A DNA stretch of 28,498 nt from CAYNST01 sp964641175 (GCA_964641175.1 CAZXLJ010000034.1:1-28498); one strand, 5' to 3'; positions 11,105 through 20,600 are shown, numbered from the stretch's first letter. Notes: generated by a model not told the origin, from the sequence alone. Translations and numbers: made by a program.

Positions 11105-12715
11105 TTAACGCCTGCTTCTCTGAATCATTAATGCGACCGGAATAATCGATACACACACCAGGGTCAACGCCGGCAAGGCGGCGCGCTCCCATTCGCCTTC
11201 GGAGGTCATCTCGTAGACGCGCACCGCCAGCGTGTCCCACCCGAATGGCCGCAGGAGCAGCGTGGCCGGCATTTCTTTCATTACGTCCACCAGCACCAGC
11301 ACAATGGCGGTAAATAGTCCCGGGCTCAGCAATGGCAAATAGATTCGCCAGATAACCTGCCAGTTATTGCAGCCGAGGCTGTGAGCGACTTCCTGAAAAC
11401 TCGGGCGCACGCGATCCAGACTCGCCTGTATGGGCCCCATGCCGACCGAAAAATAACGAATGATGTAAGCCAGCAGCAGAGCCACCACGCTGCCGACCAG
11501 CCACTGCCCACCTCCCGTGAGGCTGCCCATCCAGCGATCGGTGATGGTAAACACGATAATGATGCCCACTGCCAGCACGGAACCCGGCAGGGCATAGCCC
11601 AGAGCGGTCAGTCGCGTCATTGAAGGCAGCCAGGCTGAATCTGCCTGATACCTTTGCGCCAGGCTCACCAATAATGCAACGACTGCCACAATCAGCGCCG
11701 ATGAGGCACCGAGGATAAAAGTATGTTCGACCAGTCGAAAAAAGTGCGAATCCAGATCCCGCAGTCCGGTGCCTGCGATCCAGACCACCAACTGACCTAC
11801 CGGAACGATAAAAGTCAGCAGCAGAATGGTGCCGCAATAGCCGGCTGCAAGGGCGGCCCGATAGCCGGTGAGATGGATGCGGTCCCGGGATTTGAAAGTC
11901 AAATGGTAGCGGCGTCGCTTGCCTCGGGCCTTCTGTTCCAGCAGCAGCGCAACTGTCACAAAGCCAAGGAGCAGGGTGGCCAATTGCGCCGCGGCCTGCA
12001 GATTGAAAAAGCCAAACCATGATTTGTAGATCGCGGTTGTGAAGGTGTCGTAGTTGAATACTGATACCGCGCCGAAATCTGCAAGCGCTTCCATCAGTGC
12101 GAGCGCCATGCCTGCCACCACCGCCGGCCGGGCCATGGGCAGGGCGACCTTGAAGAAACTGTTCCAGGGGCCGTAACCGAGACTGCGGGCAGCATCCGTC
12201 AACACTCGCCCCTGCTGCAGAAAAGCACTGCGGGCAAGCATGTAAACATAGGGATAAAGGACTGCGCTCATCACCAGCACCACCCCGGCAGGCGACCGGA
12301 TGTCCGGATACCAGGCATCGCGTCCAAACCATTCCCGCCACAGAGTGAGTATCGGACCGCTGTAGCTCATCAATCCGAGCGCGACAAAAGCCACCACATA
12401 GGTGGGGATTGCCAGGGGCAGGACCAGAGCCCAGTCAAACCAGCGCCGCCCTGGAAATTCGCACACCGCTGTCAACCAGGCGAGACTGACGCCGAAGACC
12501 ATCACCAGCGTACCGACTCCCAGCATGAGCACGCAGGTGTTGGAAATCAGGCGTCCGAGCCCGGTCGCCACCAGATGCTGCCACACCTCCACCTGGGATG
12601 ACTGCCAGCTCAGCAATAGCACCGCCACCGGGACAATCACCAGCAGAAACATTACATAGACTGGCACTTGCCACCAGCGGCTGTGAACCATCACACCGGC
12701 CAGGCCTGTTTCCAA
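11105..12715 (-). CDS. Ferric iron ABC transporter permease (FbpB-type)
   Basis: A 536-residue inner-membrane permease with two fused six-helix BPD-transport domains. Each carries a cytoplasmic EAA loop that docks the ATPase: DAARSLGYGPWNSFFKVALP (key residues A, G, P; about 180) and EVAHSLGCNNWQVIWRIYLP (about 445). The fused two-domain form and about 540 residues are typical of FbpB/AfuB/SfuB ferric permeases. The upstream binding lipoprotein gene ends 52 bp before it. Neither this gene nor the sequence beyond it encodes the cognate ATPase: gcvT follows directly. The ATPase must be elsewhere or shared with another importer. Confidence 0.88.
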   Translation of the reverse strand: METGLAGVMVHSRWWQVPVYVMFLLVIVPVAVLLLSWQSSQVEVWQHLVATGLGRLISNTCVLMLGVGTLVMVFGVSLAWLTAVCEFPGRRWFDWALVLPLAIPTYVVAFVALGLMSYSGPILTLWREWFGRDAWYPDIRSPAGVVLVMSAVLYPYVYMLARSAFLQQGRVLTDAARSLGYGPWNSFFKVALPMARPAVVAGMALALMEALADFGAVSVFNYDTFTTAIYKSWFGFFNLQAAAQLATLLLGFVTVALLLEQKARGKRRRYHLTFKSRDRIHLTGYRAALAAGYCGTILLLTFIVPVGQLVVWIAGTGLRDLDSHFFRLVEHTFILGASSALIVAVVALLVSLAQRYQADSAWLPSMTRLTALGYALPGSVLAVGIIIVFTITDRWMGSLTGGGQWLVGSVVALLLAYIIRYFSVGMGPIQASLDRVRPSFQEVAHSLGCNNWQVIWRIYLPLLSPGLFTAIVLVLVDVMKEMPATLLLRPFGWDTLAVRVYEMTSEGEWERAALPALTLVCVSIIPVALMIQRSRR

Positions 12716-12767
12716 AAAGTTGCCGTACCAGGATGAATCGCGGCCTCCTGGCTGCCGGTCCCGTCGG

Positions 12768-13790
12768 TCATCTATAGCCCGCCCGGTCCATCAGCATGAT
12801 CGCTTCGGTCTGAAGACGCCCCGCAGCCTCGACATTCACGAGATCCGGCTTGAAGGTCCCCCAGCTTTTGACCAGGGGTGTTGCGTCGACTTCCGGGTTG
12901 GCCGGAAATTCCTGATTGGCCTCAGAAAAATCATACTGAGCTTCTGGCCCGGATAACCATTCCAGTAGCTGTTGGGCCAGCTGTGGATGTTTTGCGTGAC
13001 GAGTAACGCCCGCACCAGAAATATTGACATGCACGCCCCGATCCTGCTGATTGGGCCAGAAGATCGCGAGAGGAATGTTGGGATTTTCCTTCTGCATGCG
13101 GCCGAAATAATAAGTATTTACGACGGCAATGTCGCATTGCCCTGCGGCCACGGCTTCCAGAGTAATGGTGTCATCGGAATATGGATCGGTTGCCAGATTT
13201 GCTACCCAGCCGCGCACAACTTCTTCTGTTTTTTCCGCGCCCTGGGTCTTGATCATCGTGGCGATCAGGCTCTGGTTATAAACTTTCTTTGCAGTTCGCA
13301 GACATAACCGTCCTTTCCATTTCGGGTCAGCGAGATCTTCGTAAGTGGACAGTTCGTCAGGCTTCACCCGCTCGGTGGAATATACGATTGTTCGCGCTCT
13401 TACCGATAATCCAAACCATTGGTTGCTTTCAGCTTGCAGATGCGCAGGAATATTCTGCTCAAGGATCTGCGATTCCAGTGGCTGCAGCAGACCTTTTTCC
13501 CCGGCCTGCCACAGGCTGCCTGCATCGACAGTCATCAATATGTCCGCGGGAGTGGCTGCGCCCTCATTTTCAAGTCGCGCCATCAATGGCCCGGCACCAT
13601 CCGTTATGTAGCGGATCGGAATTCCGGTCTCCTCCGTGAACTTCTCGAAAAGGGGCTTGATGAGATGTTCCTTACGCTCCGAATAAATGGTCAATACTTC
13701 TGGATCAGCCTTGCTGCTGTCAGAATCCGAGCAACCGGCCAGACTCGAGAACAACAATGCCACCACACCGAGCGACCGTAAACCTGCCAT
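12768..13790 (-). CDS. Ferric iron-binding periplasmic lipoprotein (FbpA/FutA-type)
   Basis: A 340-residue substrate-binding protein that would capture Fe3+ in the periplasm for the adjacent permease. The signal ends in SLAGC with lipidated C20. The mature protein has the family signatures LTIYSERKEHLIKPL, then TIVYSTERV, and NTYYFGRM, whose paired tyrosines are the usual iron ligands. The frame is open to an ATG at 13889, but GAGGTG stands 5-10 bases before ATG 13790 and the signal peptide begins there, so 13790 is the start. A Fur-box-like palindrome lies 28-44 bases upstream. Confidence 0.9.
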   Translation of the reverse strand: MAGLRSLGVVALLFSSLAGCSDSDSSKADPEVLTIYSERKEHLIKPLFEKFTEETGIPIRYITDGAGPLMARLENEGAATPADILMTVDAGSLWQAGEKGLLQPLESQILEQNIPAHLQAESNQWFGLSVRARTIVYSTERVKPDELSTYEDLADPKWKGRLCLRTAKKVYNQSLIATMIKTQGAEKTEEVVRGWVANLATDPYSDDTITLEAVAAGQCDIAVVNTYYFGRMQKENPNIPLAIFWPNQQDRGVHVNISGAGVTRHAKHPQLAQQLLEWLSGPEAQYDFSEANQEFPANPEVDATPLVKSWGTFKPDLVNVEAAGRLQTEAIMLMDRAGYR

Positions 13791-13817
13791 AAAACACCTC
13801 TTCCAGCGAAAATTTCT

Positions 13818-13834
13818 CAAATAGTAACTATTTG
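13818..13834 (-). promoter_or_regulatory. Fur-box-like palindrome before the iron importer
   Basis: CAAATAG and CTATTTG (13818-13824, 13828-13834) are perfect inverted arms around three bases, in an AT-rich setting (GCAAATAGTTACTATTTGAG on the minus strand) that resembles gammaproteobacterial Fur operators. It is 28 bp before the binding-protein start, where repression would be expected. It also fits the iron function of both genes. The match to the 19-bp consensus is partial. Confidence 0.55.
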
Positions 13835-14041
13835 CATTTCTGTGCGCAATCTGGCGCGACAAACGTGGCAGCGGTGGCGAAGCCACCACCGGCCAGTTAA
13901 GCTACCTTTAATTCAAATAAAGCGTCGCAGGCGAGTAGAGCATCTGCACAAGCCCGGAATTTAGGTGTTATCAGGAATTCCAGTCGATCCGGCGCCAGTT
14001 CTTCCCGTATCTCTCACTCAGGTCAACAAGGCGGACCCGTC

Positions 14042-16165
14042 ATGAAAACTGCCAAGCGTTTGCTGTGGTTAATCCTCCTCCTACCTCTGATTCTGATCGC
14101 GTTAGCAGTTGCGCTGATATTTACGCTGGACCCAAACACCCTCAAACCCGTCCTGCGCGATGCGGCTGCCGGCCAGGGTATCGACCTGGATATTCAGGGC
14201 GATCTGAGTTGGCAGTTCTGGCCGAATCTCGGCTTCGGTATCAGCGCGCTGACCCTGAAGGAAACCGGCAGCGCGGAGCCGCTGTTCAGTGCGCGCAATG
14301 CGGCGCTGTCGGTGCAGCTGCGTCCCTTGTTCCAGCGCCAGATCCGTGTTGATGGCATTCAGATTTCCGCCGCAACCATCAATCTCCAGGTCGATGAAAA
14401 CGGTAAAACCAACTGGTCGAATATCGGCAGTGACTCCACGCAACCGGATGACGCCAGCACGCCGGACGCACCCCCGGAGCTGTCGATTTCCAGCATCCGG
14501 ATCAGTGACGCCGCTCTGAGCTATCAGGACAAACAGGCAAACCAGACTATCCTGGTCCAGAAGCTGAACCTGGAAGCGGAACATCTTGCCTTTGACGGGC
14601 AGCCTTTCCCGCTCACCGCTTCAATGATTGCCCGAGTCGACGACTTGCCTGCACTGGCGGTAAATTTTTCCGGGGATCCTGGCCTGAACCTGGATGCCGG
14701 GATGGCAACATTGAACCAGGCCGAGGTGCGCTTGCGTTCACATCAGACAGACGCACAGCAGACCGGCGCCGCCGTAGCGAATTTCCGGTTGTCCACGCAA
14801 ACCCGCTGGGGAGACGCATTGAGCAGCGAGGGCCAGATCAACCTGGACCCGCTGGACGCACGCGCCTGGCTCGCATTGCTGGGTGGCGAAGCGCTGGTAA
14901 CCCGCAATCCGGCCGCGCTTGGCAAGGTCGGCGCCAATTTGTCCTATGACTACCGGGAAGACCAGTTGCGGGTACCCGATTTCGACCTGCAACTGGACCA
15001 GACGCAAATCAAAGGCAACCTGAGCGTCAGCCTTGGAGAGACCCTGACAGTACAGGGCGACATGAAAGGCACCGACCTGAATCTTGACGACTACCTGTCG
15101 CCACCCGCGGAAACAACCGCACCTGCACCGCCTCCGGGCGAACCAACGCCACTTCCGATGGAAGCACTGCGCAGCCTGGCCCTGGATCTGGCGGTCGGGT
15201 TCAACCAGATAACGGTCTCCGAGCTTCCCGTCAAACAGCCACAGTTCAAGATCATCGCGAAAAATGGCACCTGGCTGCTGGACAAGCTTTCAGCCGGAGT
15301 TGCTGAGGGTACGATTACAGGCAATGGCCAGCTCGATGCCAGCACTGACACCGCCAGAATGAACCTCGACCTCGCGGCGCAAAACATCAATCTCGGTCAG
15401 ATCCTGAGGGAAATGGCAGATTTCAGCGATCTCGAAGGTAAAGTCCAGGCGCGGGCCAATCTCATTTCCTCGGGCAAAACAGACCAGGCTTTGATGGACA
15501 ACCTTGTTGCCGAAGCAACGGTCAATTCCGCCCAGATGCAATGGCAGAAAATAAATCTGGAGCAGCAATTCTGTAAGGCCATGGCTTTTTTGCATGCAGG
15601 TGAAGCGCCCGCGTACAATTGGTCCCCGTTTACCGACGTGAAATCGGTCGACATGAAACTGGCATACGCGCAGGATACCCTCCAGATCAACCATATGAAT
15701 GCCCTGTTGGCCAAGCTGGGCGCCAAAGCGGAGGGCATGTTTAACGTGGCTACCGGTCAGTTTGATGTGCCTTTGAGTTTGTCACTGGGCAGTTTTGCCG
15801 GGGAAATTCCCGGGTGCCTGCCGATCAGCCAGAAATGGCGGGACCGCGCACTTCCCATCCGCTGCAAGGGCACTCTGGACCAATTCGGTCCCAAGACCTG
15901 CCTGCCGGATGTGAAACTTCTGACCGATATCGCCAAAGGTCGGCTCAAGGACGAAGCCAATGCAAAACTACAGGAGAAAAAAGCGGAAATAAACCAGAAG
16001 GTAGAACAGAAAAGGGACGAGGTCGAAAAGGATCTCAAGGACAAATCCCAGCAACTGCTGCGCGAAAAGCTCGGCGAGGAAAAAAGCAAGGCCACCGAAG
16101 ATTCCGTGCGGAACCTGCTTAAGAAAGTCAAAAACAAGCCGGATCAGCCATCTCCCAACCCGTAG
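14042..16165 (+). CDS. asmA: AsmA-family envelope protein
   Basis: A 707-residue inner-membrane-anchored periplasmic protein. One N-terminal transmembrane helix (about 8-30: LLWLILLLPLILIALAVALIF) is followed by the AsmA signature LDPNTLKPVLRDAAAGQGIDLDIQGDLSW (about 36-63; key residues D31, P32, G44, D47, G52) and long beta-rich repeats. The C-terminal domain has ITVSELPVKQP... and the AsmA-like TGQFDVPLSLSLG. Family members are thought to act in phospholipid transport between membranes. The last about 85 residues are highly charged and helical (EKKAEINQKVEQKRDEVEKD), a coiled-coil tail longer than usual. mutY follows 8 bp later; the asmA-mutY order is conserved in many Gammaproteobacteria. 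Confidence 0.9.
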   Translation: MKTAKRLLWLILLLPLILIALAVALIFTLDPNTLKPVLRDAAAGQGIDLDIQGDLSWQFWPNLGFGISALTLKETGSAEPLFSARNAALSVQLRPLFQRQIRVDGIQISAATINLQVDENGKTNWSNIGSDSTQPDDASTPDAPPELSISSIRISDAALSYQDKQANQTILVQKLNLEAEHLAFDGQPFPLTASMIARVDDLPALAVNFSGDPGLNLDAGMATLNQAEVRLRSHQTDAQQTGAAVANFRLSTQTRWGDALSSEGQINLDPLDARAWLALLGGEALVTRNPAALGKVGANLSYDYREDQLRVPDFDLQLDQTQIKGNLSVSLGETLTVQGDMKGTDLNLDDYLSPPAETTAPAPPPGEPTPLPMEALRSLALDLAVGFNQITVSELPVKQPQFKIIAKNGTWLLDKLSAGVAEGTITGNGQLDASTDTARMNLDLAAQNINLGQILREMADFSDLEGKVQARANLISSGKTDQALMDNLVAEATVNSAQMQWQKINLEQQFCKAMAFLHAGEAPAYNWSPFTDVKSVDMKLAYAQDTLQINHMNALLAKLGAKAEGMFNVATGQFDVPLSLSLGSFAGEIPGCLPISQKWRDRALPIRCKGTLDQFGPKTCLPDVKLLTDIAKGRLKDEANAKLQEKKAEINQKVEQKRDEVEKDLKDKSQQLLREKLGEEKSKATEDSVRNLLKKVKNKPDQPSPNP

Positions 16166-16173
16166 CCAGACCA

Positions 16174-17244
16174 ATGCATGAATCATTTAACCAGCGCGTC
16201 CTGACGTGGTACGACCAGTTCGGGCGCAAACAGCTGCCCTGGCAGAACCCGGTTACACCGTATGGTGTGTGGGTTTCCGAAATCATGTTGCAGCAGACGC
16301 AGGTGAGCACCGTTATCCCGTATTTCCGGCGTTTTATGGAGCGGTTTCCCAACGTAGCCACACTGGCCAATGCCGCTCTTGACGATATCCTGCACCTGTG
16401 GACGGGCCTTGGCTATTACGCCCGCGGACGCAACCTGCATAAATGTGCACAGCGTATTGTTGAGCACTACAACGGGGAGTTTCCCGCCGACGCCACCACA
16501 CTGGCCACTTTGCCAGGCATAGGACGCTCTACCGCTGCCGCCATCAGCAGCATTGCCTTCAATCAGCCTGATGCAATTCTGGACGGCAATGTCAAAAGGC
16601 TTCTGGCACGTCACGCAGCAATTGAGGGTTGGGCCGGAGAGACCGCGGTCAGTCGTCAGCTCTGGCAGGTGGCCCGGCACCATATGCCGATGCAACGGTG
16701 CCGCGAATATACTCAGGCAATGATGGATCTGGGTGCACTGATCTGTACGCGCTCCCGTCCAAAATGTAAAGAATGCCCGGTCGCACAAGACTGCCGGGCG
16801 CTGGCGCAAGATCTTGTCGGTAAACTTCCAGGGGCGCGCCCGAAGAAAATCAAGCCGGTAAAACAGGCACTGATGCTGGTCATCGAGAGCCCCTCCGGCG
16901 GCATCCTCTTGCAGCAACGACCCGCCACAGGAATCTGGGGAGGGTTGTGGAGTCTGCCCGAACTGAGTGTCGATGACGACGCTGATGCGCATGTGGCCGG
17001 CCACTTTGGCGAGATTCAGGCGCGGAGCGTCTGGCCCGGCTTTCGGCATACCTTCACTCATTTCCATTTTGATATCCAGCCGGTGCATATGCGTCTGGCG
17101 CGCCACCCTCACGCGGTCCAGGATGCGAAGCAACTCTGGTATCACCCGGATCGCCCGGTTGATCTCGGCCTGGCCGCACCGGTGAAAGCGCTGCTGACGC
17201 GTCTGAATTCTGAAACTTTCGTACAGGAAATATTGCCTCTATGA
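16174..17244 (+). CDS. mutY: A/G-specific adenine DNA glycosylase
   Basis: A 356-residue base-excision repair enzyme that removes A opposite 8-oxo-G. Catalytic E36 lies in VSEIMLQQTQV. The helix-hairpin-helix is LPGIGRSTAAAI, and D137 in ILDGNVKR is the second catalytic residue. The [4Fe-4S] cluster ligands are C191-x6-C198-x2-C201-x5-C207. The C-terminal NUDIX-like domain (ESPSGGILLQQRPATGIWGGLW; about 235-256) recognises 8-oxo-G. The stop overlaps the yggX start (ATGA), which indicates coupling. Confidence 0.97.
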   Translation: MHESFNQRVLTWYDQFGRKQLPWQNPVTPYGVWVSEIMLQQTQVSTVIPYFRRFMERFPNVATLANAALDDILHLWTGLGYYARGRNLHKCAQRIVEHYNGEFPADATTLATLPGIGRSTAAAISSIAFNQPDAILDGNVKRLLARHAAIEGWAGETAVSRQLWQVARHHMPMQRCREYTQAMMDLGALICTRSRPKCKECPVAQDCRALAQDLVGKLPGARPKKIKPVKQALMLVIESPSGGILLQQRPATGIWGGLWSLPELSVDDDADAHVAGHFGEIQARSVWPGFRHTFTHFHFDIQPVHMRLARHPHAVQDAKQLWYHPDRPVDLGLAAPVKALLTRLNSETFVQEILPL

Positions 17245-17516
17245 CCCGCACCGTATATTGCAAAAAATTTCAGCAGGAACTTGAAGGCCTGTCCGCCCCG
17301 CCCTTTCCCGGGCCCAAAGGTGAAGACATTTATCAAAATGTGTCAGCCAAGGCCTGGCAGGCGTGGCTCAGTCACCAGACCATGCTGATCAACGAAAAAA
17401 AGCTGAACCTGGTGGACCGCCAGACCCGCCAGTACCTAACAGAACAGATGGACCGCTTCTTCAGCGGAAGTGAATTCGATCAGGCGGAAGGTTTTGTCGC
17501 ACCGGAAAACAAATAG
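17241..17516 (+). CDS. yggX: YggX, iron-trafficking / oxidative damage protection protein
   Basis: A 91-residue small protein. The full-length family pattern is visible: TRTVYCKKFQQELEGL with the conserved Cys (C7), PPFPGPKGEDIYQNVSAKAW, then NEKKLNLVDRQTRQYLTEQM. It protects FeS clusters from oxidation in enteric bacteria and sits beside mutY, itself an FeS protein, in most Gammaproteobacteria. The start overlaps the mutY stop by four bases. Confidence 0.96.
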   Translation: MTRTVYCKKFQQELEGLSAPPFPGPKGEDIYQNVSAKAWQAWLSHQTMLINEKKLNLVDRQTRQYLTEQMDRFFSGSEFDQAEGFVAPENK

Positions 17517-17528
17517 GAAGCCGAGCGC

Positions 17529-18782
17529 ATGACAACCCTTGCCGACCAGCTCAACCGTGACTGCTACTGCAGGACTCTGGACGAATTCCGACTGAAACAG
17601 GAATTACTGGATGATCAGGAGGATGCGGATCTGTATCTGCAGACCCTCGAATCCCGCCCGCATCTGTTTTCCGACACCGCGGTTTTTATCAGCCCGGATC
17701 AGGCACTGCAGATGCAAGCATTGATCAGCGCAGTTGAAGTGGTTGTCACCCATCCGGCCTACCGCCGAGCCGTCGGAGAGCGGTCGCCTTCGCCGGATTA
17801 TGCCCCACCCACAGCCGGGGCCTTCATGGGTTTTGATTTTCACATGGGGGAGCAGGGACCACGGCTTATTGAAATCAACACCAACGCAGGTGGAGCTTTT
17901 TTGAATGTGGCACTGCTGCGCGCCCAGACTGCCTGCTGTGCTGACGTTTCAGATCAGATGAGCCAGCCGGCGCTACATCTCAACCGGCAGATCATGCGGA
18001 TGTTCGAGTCCGAGTGGCGCCGCCAGCGCGGCAATGAACGTTTGCGTACGATTGCCATCGTCGATGATGGTCCTGCCGCACAGTACCTTTATCCCGAGTT
18101 TCAATTGGCGCAGCGCTGGTTCCGCAGGCACGGGTATGCCGCCGTGGTCGTTGATGCGGCGGAGCTGCGCTGGCAGAACGGGCAGCTGCTGCACCAGACC
18201 ACTCCCATTGACCTGGTGTATAACCGGTTAACGGACTTCAGCTTGTCCGAACCGCGTCACGCCGCGCTGCGGCAAGCTTACCTGGAAAATTCGGCTGTTG
18301 TGACTCCCAACCCGTACCTGCACGCGCTGTATGCCAACAAACGGAATCTGGCCCTGTTGACCGATGAAAACTTGCTGCGCAGCTGGGGAATCGACGGCAC
18401 CACCATCGAGACTCTCCTCACCGCGATACCCGAGACAGTCCACCTTACGCCTTCGCGGGTTGATGAATTCTGGGAAAAACGCCGTGACTATTTTTTCAAA
18501 CCCGTCTCAGGGTATGGGGGGCGGGCGACCTACCGGGGCGACAAGCTCACCAAAAAGACCTGGGAAGAAATAAAACGGGGAGATTATGTCGCCCAACGGA
18601 AAGTCCCACCCAGCGAACGGGCCTTGACCGTCAATCAGGAACCGATGCTGCACAAAATGGACATTCGGGCCTATAGCTACGCCGGGTCCGTCCAGTTGTT
18701 AGCAGCCCGTCTGTACCAGGGACAAACTACCAACTTTCGCACCCCTGGCGGCGGTTTCGCCGCCGTGTTCGTGGCGGGTTAA
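17529..18782 (+). CDS. Uncharacterised ATP-grasp-like protein
   Basis: A 417-residue soluble protein with no signal or membrane segment. I recognise no named family. Features resembling the ATP-grasp fold are: LIEINTNAGGAF (about 117-128, like the E-x-N metal site), FKPVSGYGGRATYRG (about 326-340, a Lys and Gly-rich loop), and DIRAYSYAGSVQLLAARLYQG (about 379-399), ending TTNFRTPGGGFA. These are compatible with an ATP-dependent ligase such as glutathione- or amino-acid-ligating enzymes. The region about 166-230 (ERLRTIAIVDDGPA..., with Rossmann-like hydrophobic strands) looks like a second domain. It lies 12 bp after yggX, last in the asmA-mutY-yggX strand run, so it may be linked to oxidative stress. 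Substrate unknown. Confidence 0.6.
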   Translation: MTTLADQLNRDCYCRTLDEFRLKQELLDDQEDADLYLQTLESRPHLFSDTAVFISPDQALQMQALISAVEVVVTHPAYRRAVGERSPSPDYAPPTAGAFMGFDFHMGEQGPRLIEINTNAGGAFLNVALLRAQTACCADVSDQMSQPALHLNRQIMRMFESEWRRQRGNERLRTIAIVDDGPAAQYLYPEFQLAQRWFRRHGYAAVVVDAAELRWQNGQLLHQTTPIDLVYNRLTDFSLSEPRHAALRQAYLENSAVVTPNPYLHALYANKRNLALLTDENLLRSWGIDGTTIETLLTAIPETVHLTPSRVDEFWEKRRDYFFKPVSGYGGRATYRGDKLTKKTWEEIKRGDYVAQRKVPPSERALTVNQEPMLHKMDIRAYSYAGSVQLLAARLYQGQTTNFRTPGGGFAAVFVAG

Positions 18783-18792
18783 CGCAGTTGCT

Positions 18793-18810
18793 GCCCGTCA
18801 TCCGACGGGC
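18793..18810. terminator. Hairpin shared by convergent operons
   Basis: GCCCGTC (18793-18799) and GACGGGC (18804-18810) form a perfect 7-bp stem with an ATCC loop, 10 bp past the ATP-grasp-like stop and overlapping the nhaD stop codon (complement of 18798-18800). ATTTCGAATTT follows on the plus strand, which gives a modest T-rich tail. It could end both transcripts. Confidence 0.6.
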
Positions 18811-20249
18811 ATTTCGAATTTGGCCGCATTCAGCCAGATATGCAGCCAGACACTGCTGAAGTACCCCAAGGCAATCACGGGCGCCCATTTCAGGTGGCTC
18901 ATAAAGGTATACATACCGCGCGCCTGCCCCATCAACGCAACCCCGGCGGCCGATCCTATCGAGAGCAGACTTCCCCCGACGCCCGCCGTGAGAGTGACGA
19001 GTAGCCAGTTGCCCAGGGACATGTCCGGTTCCATGGTCAGAACCGCAAACATGACGGGTATATTGTCGATGACGGCAGAGACCAGACCCAAAATGATATT
19101 CGCCTGAGTCGCGCTTCCGCTATATAGCGTTTCCGACATCAGTGCGAGGTACCCCATGAATCCCAGGCCGCCCACGCAGACGACGACTCCGTAGAAGAAC
19201 AGCAAGGTATCCCACTCCGCCCGCGCGACGCGGCTGAACACGTCGAAGGGCACCACGCTGCCGAGGCGGGCAATCGCTTCCTGATCGCCCACCTTCTCCG
19301 CGAGGGCACGTTTTCGCTGGAGCGATCTGGGCAAAGTCTTGCGCAGAAAGAAGCCGAAAAACTGCAGATAACCCAACCCGGTCATCATCCCCAGAACCGG
19401 TGTCAGATGGAACAGCGTGTGGCAGAGCACGGCGGTGACGATCGTCAGCAGGAACAGGACGACAATGCGCTTCGCGCCTCTCTTCATGATCACTTTTTCC
19501 TCGATTGCGCTGGGTTTTCGGTCTTCAATAAAAAAATTCATGATCAACGCCGGCACACCGAAATTAACCAGCGACGGGAGAAACAGACTGAAAAATTCTC
19601 CGAATTCAACTATTCCCGCTTGCCAGACCATCAGCGTCGTTATGTCACCAAAGGGACTGAATGCACCGCCGGCATTGGCGGCCAGCACGATGTTAATACA
19701 GCACAGGTTTACAAACCGGGCGTCATCACCGGCGACTTTCACTATCACCGCAGCCATCAGCAGGGCTGTCGTCAGGTTGTCCGCGACCGGAGAAATAAAG
19801 AATGCAAGGCAGCCCGTCAACCAGAACAGAGTCCGGTAATTGAAGCCCTTGCGCACCATCCAGGCCCGCAACGCATCGAACACCTGCCGCTCTTCCATAG
19901 CATTTATATAGGTCATCGCCACCAGGAGAAACAATAGCAGCTCAGAGAACTCAAGCAGCGTGTGCCTGAACGCCTCATTGGATGCCTCAGCCATACCCGC
20001 ATCCGTATAAACCCACCCGATTGCAATCCAGATAATACCCGCCGCCACCAGCACCGGCTTCGACTTGCGCATATGCAGTTTTTCTTCTGCCATCACGGCC
20101 AGATAGGCCAGCACGAAGATCGACAGTGCGAAATAACCCACCCCCGTAACCGTAAGATTCAACGGCCCGGTGGATGCAAAGGCAGGCACGCTGACCAGCG
20201 CAATTAAAGGGATCAACCACAAAAAGAATCGAGAAATGAATGCGGACAT
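18798..20249 (-). CDS. nhaD: Na+/H+ antiporter NhaD
   Basis: A 483-residue inner-membrane antiporter. An N-terminal signal-like helix and about 12 further hydrophobic segments are present. NhaD-family stretches are FFISPVADNLTTALLMAAV (about 156-175, intramembrane Asp) and NIVLAANAGGAFSPFGDITTLM (about 195-215, with the conserved D), plus SAVIDNIPVMFAVLTMEP near the C-terminus. It would export Na+ or Li+ in exchange for protons, a function common in marine and haloalkaliphilic bacteria. The stop overlaps the terminator hairpin. It is transcribed away from the SulP gene. Confidence 0.92.
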   Translation of the reverse strand: MSAFISRFFLWLIPLIALVSVPAFASTGPLNLTVTGVGYFALSIFVLAYLAVMAEEKLHMRKSKPVLVAAGIIWIAIGWVYTDAGMAEASNEAFRHTLLEFSELLLFLLVAMTYINAMEERQVFDALRAWMVRKGFNYRTLFWLTGCLAFFISPVADNLTTALLMAAVIVKVAGDDARFVNLCCINIVLAANAGGAFSPFGDITTLMVWQAGIVEFGEFFSLFLPSLVNFGVPALIMNFFIEDRKPSAIEEKVIMKRGAKRIVVLFLLTIVTAVLCHTLFHLTPVLGMMTGLGYLQFFGFFLRKTLPRSLQRKRALAEKVGDQEAIARLGSVVPFDVFSRVARAEWDTLLFFYGVVVCVGGLGFMGYLALMSETLYSGSATQANIILGLVSAVIDNIPVMFAVLTMEPDMSLGNWLLVTLTAGVGGSLLSIGSAAGVALMGQARGMYTFMSHLKWAPVIALGYFSSVWLHIWLNAAKFEMPVG

Positions 20250-20285
20250 TGAAATTTCTTCCGAATGGGTGGATAGGTGGGTAAA

Positions 20286-20314
20286 AATTCACGCAGTGGA
20301 AAACAATTCGTCAA
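20286..20314 (-). promoter_or_regulatory. Possible sigma-70 promoter for nhaD
   Basis: On the minus strand TTGACG (20314-20309) is followed after 17 bases by TGAATT (20291-20286). The -35 is good and the -10 is weak. The leader to ATG 20249 would be about 30 nt, with GGAAGAAA acting as ribosome site. The call is tentative. Confidence 0.33.
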
Positions 20315-20536
20315 GCAATTCGCCGCGCTTTTCAAATATAAATAGCCAGTCAAAGCACTGCCAACTGCGCGGGGATACCTGGCTGCCCGGCGTCTCGTGC
20401 GCGCAGTTTAAAAAAGCTCCCTTTCAACTTAGCTCATATCGCGGACCTGTTCATTTTAGCAGGCGGCATTATGACTGTCTGGGACCGCAATTGTCAGGCT
20501 ATAAAGCATGGAGTCTTCGCCTCAATCTTCACCTGC

Positions 20537-20564
20537 TTGCGCCAGGTGTCCCGGCGGGTATAAT
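20537..20564 (+). promoter_or_regulatory. Promoter upstream of the SulP-UspA operon
   Basis: A consensus TATAAT at 20559-20564 follows TTGCGC at 20537-20542 after 16 bases. The inverted repeat CACCTG (20530-20535) / CAGGTG (20543-20548) flanks the -35 and is a candidate repressor site. The predicted start near 20571 gives a leader of about 200 nt, starting in a small CGGCT/AGCCG hairpin at 20569-20581. Confidence 0.55.
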
Positions 20565-20600
20565 GCAACGGCTTCTAGCCGTGGAGGCTCCGGTACGCCC

